Source of the DNA: Bacteroidota bacterium
GTDB lineage: Bacteria > Bacteroidota > Bacteroidia > Flavobacteriales_D > Crocinitomicaceae
NCBI GenBank assembly: GCA_016192075.1
Contig: JACPUU010000005.1
Coordinates: 1-64,000, forward strand
Length of the DNA: 64,000 bases
Direction: 5' to 3'
Positions within the stretch are counted from its first letter, which is position 1. Each line of letters opens with the position of its first letter. Positions 33,112-41,752 of this stretch are shown one piece after another. The notes under the pieces are model-generated. The model saw only the letters and a program-made list of their open reading frames with translations. It was not told the origin of the DNA and did not search any database. Made by a program: the position numbers and the translations under genes.

Positions 33112-36100
33112 ATGAACGTTGAAGAATTTCGTTCAGCGTATGGACGCTCTGAAAAAGTGAGGCAAATCTGTTCTCACCTGGAATCATACAACCCAAAACT
33201 AAATTTACAGGGACTTACAGGATCAGCCAGAACCGTCATTGCCGATGCCGTTATTCAAAACCTCGGAGGCAGTCATTTATTCATTTTACCTGAGAAAGAA
33301 GAAGCCGCTTTTTTTCTGAATGACCTTCAGAATCTTGATCATCTTTCAACATCCATCCTCTTTTTTCCGCACAGCTATAAACGGCCTTACCAATTGGAAG
33401 AAACGGATAATGCCAATGTGGTTTCACGGGCTGAGGTACTGGAGCGCATCAACCGGGGAAATGCTTCTGTTATAGTAACCTATCCTGAAGCCATTTCAGA
33501 AAAAGTAATTACCAAAAAACAATTTGCAAAAAGCATTCTTGAAATTAAAACGGGTGCAACCTATTCCATTGACTTTATCAATGAACTGCTGATTGAATAC
33601 GATTTTGAAAAGGTTGATTTTGTCTATGCTCCGGGTCAGTTTGCCGTCAGGGGTGGAATTGTGGATGTGTTTTCGTTTTCAAACGATGAACCATTCCGGA
33701 TTGAATTTTTTGGAGATGAGGTAGACTCTATCCGAACCTTTGATCCGGTTAACCAGTTGTCCATTAAAACCGTTCAGCGCTTTACCGTGGTGCCCAATAT
33801 CCAGCATCAGAAAACGGAAGAAGTGCGCGAAAGTTTTTTAAATTTTATTGGTGAAAAAACCACTGTCTGGATTAAAGATGCAGACGTGGTTCTGGAAGGC
33901 CTGGATAAAGTCTATCAAAAAGCACTGGAGGCATACAACGCACTGCCTGACTCACCGGTAAAGCATTCACCGCCGGTAGATTTATATCTTGATCACAACC
34001 ATTTTAAAGAACAAATTCAAAAATTTGCGCTGGTTGAATACGGTGACAGGCCATTGCTTTCTGAAACCACATTTCATTTTAACTGTGGTATGCAACCCAG
34101 CTTCAACAAAAATTTTGACCTGTTGATTGAAGATCTGACGGCGCGTAAAAAAGCAAAGTTTGAGAATTTTATTATCTCAAGCCAGCCCAAGCAAATTGAA
34201 CGGTTGTATTCGATTTTTGCAGACCTGAAGGCCAATGTGGAATTTTCCATGTTAACCATTGCGCTGCATGAAGGGTTTATTGACAATGAAATGCGTTTTG
34301 TCTGTTATACGGATCACCAGATTTTTGAGCGGTATCACCGGTTCAGATTGAAAGAGGGATACCGTAAAAACCAACAGGCCCTTACGCTCAAAGAAATTTA
34401 CAACCTGCAGAAAGGTGATTATGTTACACACATTGATCACGGTATCGGGCGTTTTTCAGGACTTGAAATTATTGATGTCAATGGCAAACCGCAGGAGGCT
34501 ATCCGGCTGGTGTATAAAGACAATGATGTGTTGTACGTTTCAATTCACTCATTGCATCGTATCTCTAAATATTCAGGTAAAGACGGTACTGAACCAACTA
34601 TGAACAAAATTGGTTCACAACAGTGGAGCAATGCCAAAAAGAAAACCAAATCCAAAGTCAAGGAAATAGCTTACGATCTGATCAAACTTTATGCTGAACG
34701 TAAAAAGGAAAAAGGATTTGCCTACGCGCCTGACAATTATCTGCAGCATGAACTGGAAGCTTCGTTTATTTATGAAGACACGCCCGATCAGTTAAAAGCA
34801 ACCCTGGCCGTAAAAGAAGATATGGAGGCCGAGGCACCAATGGACCGTCTTATATGCGGCGACGTTGGCTTTGGAAAAACCGAAGTTGCTATAAGGGCCG
34901 CCTTTAAAGCCGTAAATGACAACAAACAGGTTGCCATTTTGGTGCCTACCACCATCTTGTCTATTCAGCATTATAAAACATTCAGCGCCCGTTTAAAAGA
35001 TTTTCCCTGCCGGGTTGATTATGTGAACCGGTTCAAATCACAAAAAAAAATAACCGAAACACTAAAACAGCTTGAAGCCGGTGAAATAGATATTGTAATT
35101 GGCACGCATGCCCTGGTAGGCAAAAATGTAAAGTTTAAAGACCTGGGATTAATCATTATTGATGAAGAACAAAAGTTTGGCGTTGGTGTTAAGGATAAAC
35201 TGAAAACATTACGAACGTCGGTTGATACGCTCACGTTAACAGCAACGCCAATTCCACGAACCCTGCAATTTTCACTGATGGGTGCGCGTGATTTATCAGT
35301 CATTAACACACCGCCGCCAAACCGCCAGCCCGTGGATACCGAAATCATTACCATGAATGAGGTTATTATCCGCGATGCTGTTAGTTATGAAGTGCAGCGC
35401 GGCGGCCAGGTATTTTTCATTCATAACCGCATTCAGAATATTCATGAAGTGGCTGGTATGATTCAGCGGTTGTGCCCGGGCATCCGGGTTGCTGTTGGTC
35501 ATGGTCAGATGGATGGTGAAAAACTCGAAGACATCATGACCGGGTTTATGGAATATGAATACGATGTGCTGGTAGCAACCACAATCATTGAGTCAGGCAT
35601 TGATGTTCCAAACGCCAATACAATCATCATTAACAACGCACAAACATTTGGAATGAGTGATCTGCACCAGATGCGCGGCAGGGTTGGCCGGTCTAACAAA
35701 AAGGCCTTTTGTTACCTCATTACACCTCCCATGCAGCATCTGCCGTCTGATTCCCGCAAACGGCTCGAGGCGGTGGCCCATTTCTCTGACCTGGGATCAG
35801 GATTTAACATTGCCATGCGTGACCTTGATATTCGTGGTGCCGGAAATTTGCTGGGTGGCGAACAATCTGGTTTTATCAATGACATTGGCTTTGAAATGTA
35901 CCAGAAAATTCTGGCTGAAGCTATTCAGGAGCTGCGTGAAAATGAATTCAAGGAACTCTTCCAGGAAGATCCCGACCTGGATGGAAAAGACTTTGTGCAG
36001 GACTGCATTTTTGAAACCGATCTCGAACTCCTGATTCCGGACACGTATGTAAACCAGGTGACAGAACGTTTGGTACTCTACCAGGACCTGGATAATGCTA

Positions 36101-36441
36101 AAAATGACGAAGAACTGGAAAAATTCAAAACGTCTTTGATTGACCGTTTTGGTGCCCTGCCTGAGTCGGTAGAAGCACTTATTTATTCAATGCAGCTGCG
36201 CCGCCTGGCTAAAGAAACCGGTTTCGAAAAACTGGTTATTAAGGGTGGCAAAATGATTGGTTATTTTATTTCAAAATCAGATTCACCGTATTATCAATCT
36301 ACCACTTTTACCAGGGTTCTGAACTTTATTCAAACCAACCCCAAAGATTGTGTGATGAATGAACGCAATGAAAAACTGAGGTTGGTTTTTGAAAATGTGC
36401 GCAGCATTTCAAAGGCGGTTGAAAATCTGAGACGCATTTAG
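33112..36441 (+). CDS. mfd: Transcription-repair coupling factor
   Basis: 1109 residues, a normal family length. Removes RNA polymerase stalled at DNA lesions and recruits the UvrA machinery. Order: UvrB-like N-terminal region (to about 330), the CarD-like RNA-polymerase interaction domain (about 420-490: GDYVTHIDHGIGRFSGLE), the RecG-like translocase with Walker A ICGDVGFGKTE (about 582), DEEQ in IIIDEEQKFGV (about 683), TATPIPRTL and the TRG motif region GRVGRSNKKAFCYL, and the C-terminal TRCF domain. Single gene; its promoter lies directly against the start. Confidence 0.97.
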   Translation: MNVEEFRSAYGRSEKVRQICSHLESYNPKLNLQGLTGSARTVIADAVIQNLGGSHLFILPEKEEAAFFLNDLQNLDHLSTSILFFPHSYKRPYQLEETDNANVVSRAEVLERINRGNASVIVTYPEAISEKVITKKQFAKSILEIKTGATYSIDFINELLIEYDFEKVDFVYAPGQFAVRGGIVDVFSFSNDEPFRIEFFGDEVDSIRTFDPVNQLSIKTVQRFTVVPNIQHQKTEEVRESFLNFIGEKTTVWIKDADVVLEGLDKVYQKALEAYNALPDSPVKHSPPVDLYLDHNHFKEQIQKFALVEYGDRPLLSETTFHFNCGMQPSFNKNFDLLIEDLTARKKAKFENFIISSQPKQIERLYSIFADLKANVEFSMLTIALHEGFIDNEMRFVCYTDHQIFERYHRFRLKEGYRKNQQALTLKEIYNLQKGDYVTHIDHGIGRFSGLEIIDVNGKPQEAIRLVYKDNDVLYVSIHSLHRISKYSGKDGTEPTMNKIGSQQWSNAKKKTKSKVKEIAYDLIKLYAERKKEKGFAYAPDNYLQHELEASFIYEDTPDQLKATLAVKEDMEAEAPMDRLICGDVGFGKTEVAIRAAFKAVNDNKQVAILVPTTILSIQHYKTFSARLKDFPCRVDYVNRFKSQKKITETLKQLEAGEIDIVIGTHALVGKNVKFKDLGLIIIDEEQKFGVGVKDKLKTLRTSVDTLTLTATPIPRTLQFSLMGARDLSVINTPPPNRQPVDTEIITMNEVIIRDAVSYEVQRGGQVFFIHNRIQNIHEVAGMIQRLCPGIRVAVGHGQMDGEKLEDIMTGFMEYEYDVLVATTIIESGIDVPNANTIIINNAQTFGMSDLHQMRGRVGRSNKKAFCYLITPPMQHLPSDSRKRLEAVAHFSDLGSGFNIAMRDLDIRGAGNLLGGEQSGFINDIGFEMYQKILAEAIQELRENEFKELFQEDPDLDGKDFVQDCIFETDLELLIPDTYVNQVTERLVLYQDLDNAKNDEELEKFKTSLIDRFGALPESVEALIYSMQLRRLAKETGFEKLVIKGGKMIGYFISKSDSPYYQSTTFTRVLNFIQTNPKDCVMNERNEKLRLVFENVRSISKAVENLRRI

Positions 36442-36505
36442 AAGGCGGTTCCGTCAGGCGCAGTTATCTTATCTTTCTGAGATTTAAGGAAGCGTCAAAA
36501 AACAG

Positions 36506-36673
36506 TTAGTTTTCAGAAAGTTTATCTTCTGTATCGTTTTCTGAATACGAGTCTTCATCTGCCGGATTATCAGGTTTGGGTTTTGCAGTAAGTACCCTGT
36601 AAAAGAAATACCCGGCTATAAGTGTAATGAGGCCCTGCCAGCCAATCATCATTAGTAATGCACCTGTAGACAT
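36506..36673 (-). CDS. Tiny membrane protein, 55 residues
   Basis: Begins MSTGALLMMIGWQGLITLIA, a single transmembrane helix, followed by a short basic/aromatic stretch and an acidic Pro/Glu/Asp/Ser-rich tail (KPKPDNPADEDSYSENDTED). The MSTGA start and single helix resemble the small subunits that accompany NSS/SSS-type sodium symporters (MetS-like), but no such transporter lies in the window, so function is open. It is the second of two small same-strand genes 15 bp apart, upstream of and codirectional with nothing else; the two-component genes lie on the other side. Confidence 0.5.
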   Translation of the reverse strand: MSTGALLMMIGWQGLITLIAGYFFYRVLTAKPKPDNPADEDSYSENDTEDKLSEN

Positions 36674-36688
36674 GCTGAAAATTCTGGT

Positions 36689-36817
36689 TTAAATAAGCCC
36701 CATTCCCTTGGCAATGAGTGAAAGCAAGCCCAAAACAATAACGGTGAGTAAAAAAATCAAGGTAAGTTTTGCCCCGCGTTCACCCTTAGGTGGAGTTTGT
36801 TGTGAATCATCTTTCAT
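36689..36817 (-). CDS. Tiny membrane protein, 42 residues
   Basis: MKDDSQQTPPKGERGAKLTL... with a charged N-terminus, one transmembrane helix (LTLIFLLTVIVLGLLSLIA) and a short C-terminus KGMGLI. It precedes the 55-residue gene by 15 bp on the same strand, so the pair is probably one transcript. No family recognised. Support: good start and stop, consistent single-helix topology, clean adjacency. It could be a component of a larger complex encoded elsewhere. Confidence 0.5.
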   Translation of the reverse strand: MKDDSQQTPPKGERGAKLTLIFLLTVIVLGLLSLIAKGMGLI

Positions 36818-36898
36818 AAAAAAATCAGTCGTTTAATTGCAAATAACAGCAATCATAGTCCGGCAGCGAAAAAAACGGGATTAGAAAATCCTTAGAAA

Positions 36899-38278
36899 TT
36901 AAATCAGCGGGAACGTAAGTGTGACTTTGGTTCCTTTGTTGGGTTCTGAGATTATGCTGATTTCACCGTTATGAACGCGCACAATTTTTTCTACAATTGA
37001 AAGGCCTACACCGTATCCATTTACATGCCCGGTATTTTTTCCCCTGTAAAAGGGTTCAAAAATATAGGGAAGCTCACTTTTTTCAATTCCTATTCCGGCA
37101 TCGGCAAATTGAACACTCAGCGTTTTCCGGTCTGAGTAAATATCAATTAATACCGCATGATCCGCAGAAAATTTGCAGGCATTGTCCATCAAATTCAAAA
37201 AGCAGGTTTTCAAAAACTGTTTATTGCCCGGTATGGTCAGTTGTTTTTCAGTTTCAGGCAGCTTATGAAGTGTAAGCCTGACCATATAACCCACATTCGC
37301 AATCAGAAATTCATTTTTGGTTTCCCAAACCAAATCATCCAGTCTTACGGGCTCAAGTTTAAATGCGGCGTGATCACTGTCAATTTTGGCAAGAACAAGC
37401 AACCGGTGAGACATTTCGTTTAATCGTTTTATGTCTTCCAGAACTGAGGCAATGACTTTTTCGTAAACATCCATATCTCTTTTGCGCAGCAGTGAAACTT
37501 CCAGTTGAGATGTAATTGCTGTAAGTGGATTTCGTAACTCATGCGAGGCATTAGCAACAAAGGTTTTTTGTGTTGTAAAGGCATGTTCAATACGATCAAG
37601 CAAATGATTGAATGTTATGGCCAGCTGCCCGATCTCATCTTTTTTATTTCCCTCATCAATTCGCAGATTCAGGTTGTTTGCAGAAATGGTGTTGACCTGC
37701 CTGATTACGGTTGAAATGGGTTTCAGCGCCCTGCCGGAAAAAATCCAGCCGGTGATTCCAACAACGATGAGAATAATTACAAAAACAACCACTAAAATGC
37801 GCTGTAGATTTTTGAGATTGTTCAACCCGTATTTGTCTATTGCACAAGCCACCACAACAAATTTTTCAGAATCATTGACGTACTGCAATCCAATAATATC
37901 AATATCACCAATTGATATTTTCTTTTGATTGTGTAAGCTTACCTCTTCCAGAAACTGGTTAAGATCAGGCAGAATTTTAGAAAAATGAATGGTGTCATTA
38001 TTGGTATAAATCTCCCTTTGCTGTGTATCGTAAACTGAAATGTTCTCATAATCCAGGACATCTTTTTTGTTTAAGTCAATTAGCTTCAGCAATGTTGAAT
38101 CTACCTGTTCAACACGAATCAATAAATCAGCAGTTGTATTTGCCCTAGCCTCCAGCCTGGAGAAGAATTCGTCTTTTTGAATTTTGGCTGAGAAAAAATA
38201 AATTGCCAGTAATGCACTTAGTAACAGACTTGCGCTGATAAGAAAAAACTGGATGGTGAGTCTGGCCCTTATTTTCAT
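36899..38278 (-). CDS. Sensor histidine kinase (HAMP-HisKA-HATPase)
   Basis: 459 residues. Two membrane helices (about 8-30 and 160-181) enclose a periplasmic sensor of about 130 residues. HAMP follows (about 182-235), then HisKA with the phospho-acceptor H246 in NASHELRNPL, and a HATPase domain with N box NLMDNACKFS, G1 DAGIGIE and the final NGYGVGLSIVEKI. Its ATG overlaps the stop of the upstream regulator gene by 4 bp, a classical pair. Overall plan is that of the CusS/RprX-like kinases; the signal is not evident. Confidence 0.93.
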   Translation of the reverse strand: MKIRARLTIQFFLISASLLLSALLAIYFFSAKIQKDEFFSRLEARANTTADLLIRVEQVDSTLLKLIDLNKKDVLDYENISVYDTQQREIYTNNDTIHFSKILPDLNQFLEEVSLHNQKKISIGDIDIIGLQYVNDSEKFVVVACAIDKYGLNNLKNLQRILVVVFVIILIVVGITGWIFSGRALKPISTVIRQVNTISANNLNLRIDEGNKKDEIGQLAITFNHLLDRIEHAFTTQKTFVANASHELRNPLTAITSQLEVSLLRKRDMDVYEKVIASVLEDIKRLNEMSHRLLVLAKIDSDHAAFKLEPVRLDDLVWETKNEFLIANVGYMVRLTLHKLPETEKQLTIPGNKQFLKTCFLNLMDNACKFSADHAVLIDIYSDRKTLSVQFADAGIGIEKSELPYIFEPFYRGKNTGHVNGYGVGLSIVEKIVRVHNGEISIISEPNKGTKVTLTFPLI

Positions 38279-38961
38279 TCGCTTTCTTTTAAAATATAAC
38301 CAAATCCATGCACCGTATGAATGAGTTTTTTGGTGAATTTTTTGTCTATTTTGTTTCGCAGGTAATTGACATAAACTTCAATAACGTTGGTGCCGGTATC
38401 AAAATTTATAGACCATACTTTTTCAGCAATTTCTGTTTTTGAAATAACACGTCCCGGATTTTTAACGAAATATTCCATCAGCGCAAATTCCCTTGCCGTT
38501 AGTTGAATATGTTCGTTTTCACGGTGGACTGATTTTGTATCCATATCCAACTCCATGCCGGCAAAACATAGCATGTTTTTAGTGTTATTTGAAAAAAACG
38601 GACGTTTTAGCAATGCCCGCACCCGTGCCAGAAGCTCTTTAAATTCAAAAGGTTTTACCAGGTAATCATCTGCCCCGGCTTCAAAACCAATTACTTTGTC
38701 ATCAATGGTGCCTAAGGCGGTAAGCATCAATATGGGCGATTGTATACCGCTTTTCCGCAGTGTGCTGCAAAGATCAATTCCGTTCATGTTTGGCATGATT
38801 ATGTCAGATATGATAAGGCTGTAACCAGCTGTTAAAGCAAGTTCTAACCCTTTTTTGCCATCAAATGCACAATCTACGCTGTAATGATATTCCTGCAGCC
38901 CCTTTTGGATTGATTCGGCAGTTTTGATTTCATCTTCTATAATTAATATTCTGTCGTTCAT
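38275..38961 (-). CDS. OmpR-family response regulator, partner of adjacent kinase
   Basis: 228 residues. Receiver with D10 in the acidic pair, D53 in IISDIIMPNMNG, and K103 in LVKPF; then a winged-helix DNA-binding domain with LTAREFALMEYFVKNPGRVISK, VNYLRNKIDKKF and HTVHGFGYIL. It overlaps the kinase start by 4 bp. No conserved target gene is adjacent; the divergent neighbour encodes a periplasmic thioredoxin, about 220 bp away, and might be a target, which is inference. Confidence 0.93.
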   Translation of the reverse strand: MNDRILIIEDEIKTAESIQKGLQEYHYSVDCAFDGKKGLELALTAGYSLIISDIIMPNMNGIDLCSTLRKSGIQSPILMLTALGTIDDKVIGFEAGADDYLVKPFEFKELLARVRALLKRPFFSNNTKNMLCFAGMELDMDTKSVHRENEHIQLTAREFALMEYFVKNPGRVISKTEIAEKVWSINFDTGTNVIEVYVNYLRNKIDKKFTKKLIHTVHGFGYILKESE

Positions 38962-39178
38962 TTACCAGTATTGCAGGGGAGCGAAAAGTTGTGGTAAAGG
39001 TCTTAAAAATAGAATCCTGAAAAATTAAAAACTTATTAGAAATTCCGGATCTCCTGGTTTTTTGGATAAACCAAACCGGGTATACGCACATTGAAAATCC
39101 AACCTTTAACCAAATTTTAACAACCGCCGGCACCAACTTTTAGTACCTTTAGTCGTCTATAAGCCAAAGCATTTTCTT

Positions 39179-39697
39179 ATGAAAAACCTGATCACACTAG
39201 CATTACTGGCCATTCTTGCCGTGCCTGCAACTTCAAAGGCCAATGAAACAGCCGGCCTTACCTGGTACACCAACCTGGATTCGGTGGTAACCATTTCCAA
39301 TGAAACCAAAAAACCCATTTTTGGCTTTTTTACCGGCAGTGACTGGTGTGGCTGGTGTATTAAATTGCAAAAAAATGTATTTGCCAAACAGGCGTTTATT
39401 GACTGGGCAAATGAGAGCGTGGTGTTGCTGGAACTTGATTTTCCGCGCAGCGTACCCCAGTCAGACGAATTAAAAACCCAGAATCAGAATTTGCAGCGTG
39501 CTTTTGGCGTTCAGGGATATCCAACCGTTTGGATTTTTACAGCATTGAAAGATGAAGCAACTACTAATTTCAGCCTCACAGCCTGGGGCAAACTTGGGTA
39601 TCCGTCAGGGCCCGATGTGGTTGTTGGAAAAGAAGAAGAAAAATTTCTGGCAGATGCCGCCGCTGTTATGGCAAAAAATCCTGCTAAAACAAATTAA
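39179..39697 (+). CDS. Exported thioredoxin-like protein (CGWC)
   Basis: 172 residues. Signal peptide (about 1-21: LITLALLAILAVPATSKA), then a thioredoxin fold with the redox motif WCGWC (C57, C60) after the strand KPIFGFFTGSD, and the cis-proline strand GVQGYPTVWIF. The TGSDWCGWCIKL context is typical of the DUF255/thioredoxin_7-like periplasmic reductases of Bacteroidota. Probable role: disulfide handling in the periplasm. A near -7 element (TACCTTTA) lies upstream. Confidence 0.87.
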   Translation: MKNLITLALLAILAVPATSKANETAGLTWYTNLDSVVTISNETKKPIFGFFTGSDWCGWCIKLQKNVFAKQAFIDWANESVVLLELDFPRSVPQSDELKTQNQNLQRAFGVQGYPTVWIFTALKDEATTNFSLTAWGKLGYPSGPDVVVGKEEEKFLADAAAVMAKNPAKTN

Positions 39698-39748
39698 GAT
39701 TCCGTTTATTTTTAGTTCAATTGTTGGTTAGTTTTTGACCGCAGCATA

Positions 39749-39973
39749 CTAACTGTGATTTGCAATGGCCTCCAACTGGGCTGTAATTTCTGAGAGTGTT
39801 TCACGAATCATAAAGTGTTGCCGGGTGGTGCAGTGAATCAGCGTGTATGCCGGATTTTCAGCATGCCTTTCTGCTGATACAAGCTCTTCAGGTAAAAGTG
39901 AAATTTGCTGGTTGGTGTTTTCAGCCAGTGTAAGGGTAATTGTTATGCATTCTTTGTTGTTGTCTGCGGGCAT
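39749..39973 (-). CDS. Hypothetical protein, 74 residues
   Basis: Begins MPADNNKECITITLTLAENT and has no signal or membrane segment. Mixed alpha/beta pattern with a final amphipathic helix (ETLSEITAQLEAIANHS). LytTR-like flavour in LIHCTTRQHFMIRETLSEI (a strand-helix pair seen in LytTR domains), though far too short for a full domain. It is divergent from the HTH gene at 40087. Unrecognised. Confidence 0.5.
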   Translation of the reverse strand: MPADNNKECITITLTLAENTNQQISLLPEELVSAERHAENPAYTLIHCTTRQHFMIRETLSEITAQLEAIANHS

Positions 39974-40033
39974 TTCAACAGCTAATACCTTTAAGATCAG
40001 GGATCGGTCACAAATATACTAAAAATACACATA

Positions 40034-40045
40034 ATTGTATACAAT
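40034..40045. promoter_or_regulatory. Palindrome ATTGTATACAAT upstream of HTH gene
   Basis: A perfect 12-bp palindrome about 40 bp upstream of the HTH gene start, in the gap between it and the divergent 74-residue gene. Position and symmetry suit an operator for the HTH protein. Confidence 0.4.
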
Positions 40046-40086
40046 ATGAGCAAAAATATTCACAAAAGTGGGTCGAACTTTGTGAA

Positions 40087-40467
40087 ATGCAACATCGGGG
40101 TGAATTAGTTGAAAAAGTGGTTCGTGAAAGCGGCTATTCCATAACCAGGCTTGCGTCAAAACTTGGCAAAAGCAGACGATGGATGTATCTTGCCTTTGAA
40201 AATAACAACCTTTCAATAGACCTGATTTTGCAAATAGGCGCTATTATTCATCATGATTTTTCAGCAGAAATTAAAGAACTGGCAGCCTATAAACCAAACT
40301 ACACCAGTCAAACGGTTGATGATACAGGTAAATTGATTTCGAATAAGGAATCAGAAGCGGAACAGTGGAAAAATAAATACCTGGATCTTTTGGAAAAATA
40401 CAACCTGCTGTTGCTTGAAAAAACCCAGGCAAAATATCCGTCACTGAGATCCGGTAAAAAGAAATAA
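40087..40467 (+). CDS. HTH DNA-binding protein with coiled-coil tail
   Basis: 126 residues from the ATG at 40087; the frame extends upstream but into a Cys-rich, non-conserved stretch overlapping the divergent gene. The N-terminal helix-turn-helix (GYSITRLASKLGKSRRWMYLAFENNNLSIDLILQIGAIIHHDFS) is XRE-like. A polar linker is followed by a predicted coiled coil (EAEQWKNKYLDLLEKYNLLLLEKTQ). Same general plan as small phage- or element-type regulators common in Bacteroidota. A perfect palindrome 40 bp upstream may be its operator. No neighbouring phage genes are seen. Confidence 0.75.
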   Translation: MQHRGELVEKVVRESGYSITRLASKLGKSRRWMYLAFENNNLSIDLILQIGAIIHHDFSAEIKELAAYKPNYTSQTVDDTGKLISNKESEAEQWKNKYLDLLEKYNLLLLEKTQAKYPSLRSGKKK

Positions 40468-40519
40468 CCCGCCGTTAAAATATCGGGCCCCCTTAATCGT
40501 CTTCATTCAAAAATTGTAC

Positions 40520-41752
40520 ATGCACCGGGCGCTTATCTTTTTTATAGTTATTCTGATTATTGGCGGATTGTTGGAGTTGTATACCTACCGTGGTTTGCGC
40601 TCACGGTGGAATAGCTATTCAGCCTGGTTCAGAATTACCTTAAAAACCGGTTTCTTTTTATTCATGAGTCTGGCTGTGCTTTCAATTTTGCTGATGATCA
40701 CTGCCGGCGGTTATTTTCCGCGCTACATCGCCAATTTTTTCTTTGGTTTTGTGATGATCAATTTTTTTGTAAAACTGGCATTGGCAATGCTGCTGCTGGT
40801 AGATGACCTGCGCAGGCTTGGCATTTTTGCCAGGCGAAAAATGGTGAAAAGCGCAAACCACTCCGCGGGTGAAAAAATAACCCGCTCTGATTTCCTGGTG
40901 AGGGCAGGTGTTATTGCGGCGGCTGTTCCGGCCATATCATACCCGCTGGGTATGTTTATTGGCCCGTATAACTACAAAGTGCGGCGTGAAAAAATTCAGT
41001 TTGCGAAATTGCCTTCAGCCTTCAGAAATTTAAAAATTGTACAGATCTCAGACATTCATGCGGGCAGTTTTTATGATAAAGAAGCCGTGGGCCGCGGCAT
41101 TGATTTGCTGCTGGCTGAAAAGCCCGATGTCATTTTTTTTACCGGTGACCTGGTAAATGATTCGGCTGTTGAAATGACCAATTACATGGATGTGTTTTCA
41201 CGGCTGCAGGCACCCCTGGGTGTTTACTCCATTCTTGGAAATCATGATTACGGTGATTACCGTGACTGGAATTCAGAAGATGAAAAAGCAGCAAACCTTC
41301 AGCGCCTGAAAGAAGTTCACGCTGAACTGGGCTGGCGGTTACTGCTGGACGAACATCTTTACCTGCAAAAAGAGGAAGCAAAAATTGCTGTTATCGGGGT
41401 TCAAAACTGGGGCGCCGGCTTTCACCAGATTGGTGATTTGAAAAAAGCGTATGAGGGTGTTGATGCCCCGGTTAAAATTTTGCTGTCGCACGATCCTACA
41501 CATTGGGATGAGCAGGTGCGGAAAGATTATAAAGACATTGATTTAACCCTGAGCGGGCATACGCACGGCGCTCAAATGGGCATTGAAACACATGGGTTTA
41601 AATGGAGCCCCATTTCATTGCGGTATGAAAAATGGGCCGGTTTATACCAGGAAGAAAATCAGTATTTATATGTCAACCGGGGGTACGGTTTCCTGGGGTA
41701 CCCGGGACGCATTGGTATCTGGCCTGAGATTACAGTTATTGAATTGGTGTAG
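40520..41752 (+). CDS. Membrane-anchored metallophosphoesterase
   Basis: 410 residues from the ATG at 40520 (a TTG lies two codons upstream). Four N-terminal membrane helices (about 1-115), a basic stretch, another hydrophobic segment (LVRAGVIAAAVPAISYPL), then a calcineurin-like phosphoesterase: VQISDIHAGS, FFTGDLVNDS, ILGNHDYGDY, LSHDPTHWD and SGHTHGAQMG supply the dinuclear metal ligands. It resembles the YkuE/YaeI family of membrane-associated phosphoesterases acting on lipid phosphates (e.g. UDP-diacylglucosamine); the substrate is inferred only. Its 3' end overlaps the converging gene by 17 bp. Confidence 0.9.
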   Translation: MHRALIFFIVILIIGGLLELYTYRGLRSRWNSYSAWFRITLKTGFFLFMSLAVLSILLMITAGGYFPRYIANFFFGFVMINFFVKLALAMLLLVDDLRRLGIFARRKMVKSANHSAGEKITRSDFLVRAGVIAAAVPAISYPLGMFIGPYNYKVRREKIQFAKLPSAFRNLKIVQISDIHAGSFYDKEAVGRGIDLLLAEKPDVIFFTGDLVNDSAVEMTNYMDVFSRLQAPLGVYSILGNHDYGDYRDWNSEDEKAANLQRLKEVHAELGWRLLLDEHLYLQKEEAKIAVIGVQNWGAGFHQIGDLKKAYEGVDAPVKILLSHDPTHWDEQVRKDYKDIDLTLSGHTHGAQMGIETHGFKWSPISLRYEKWAGLYQEENQYLYVNRGYGFLGYPGRIGIWPEITVIELV

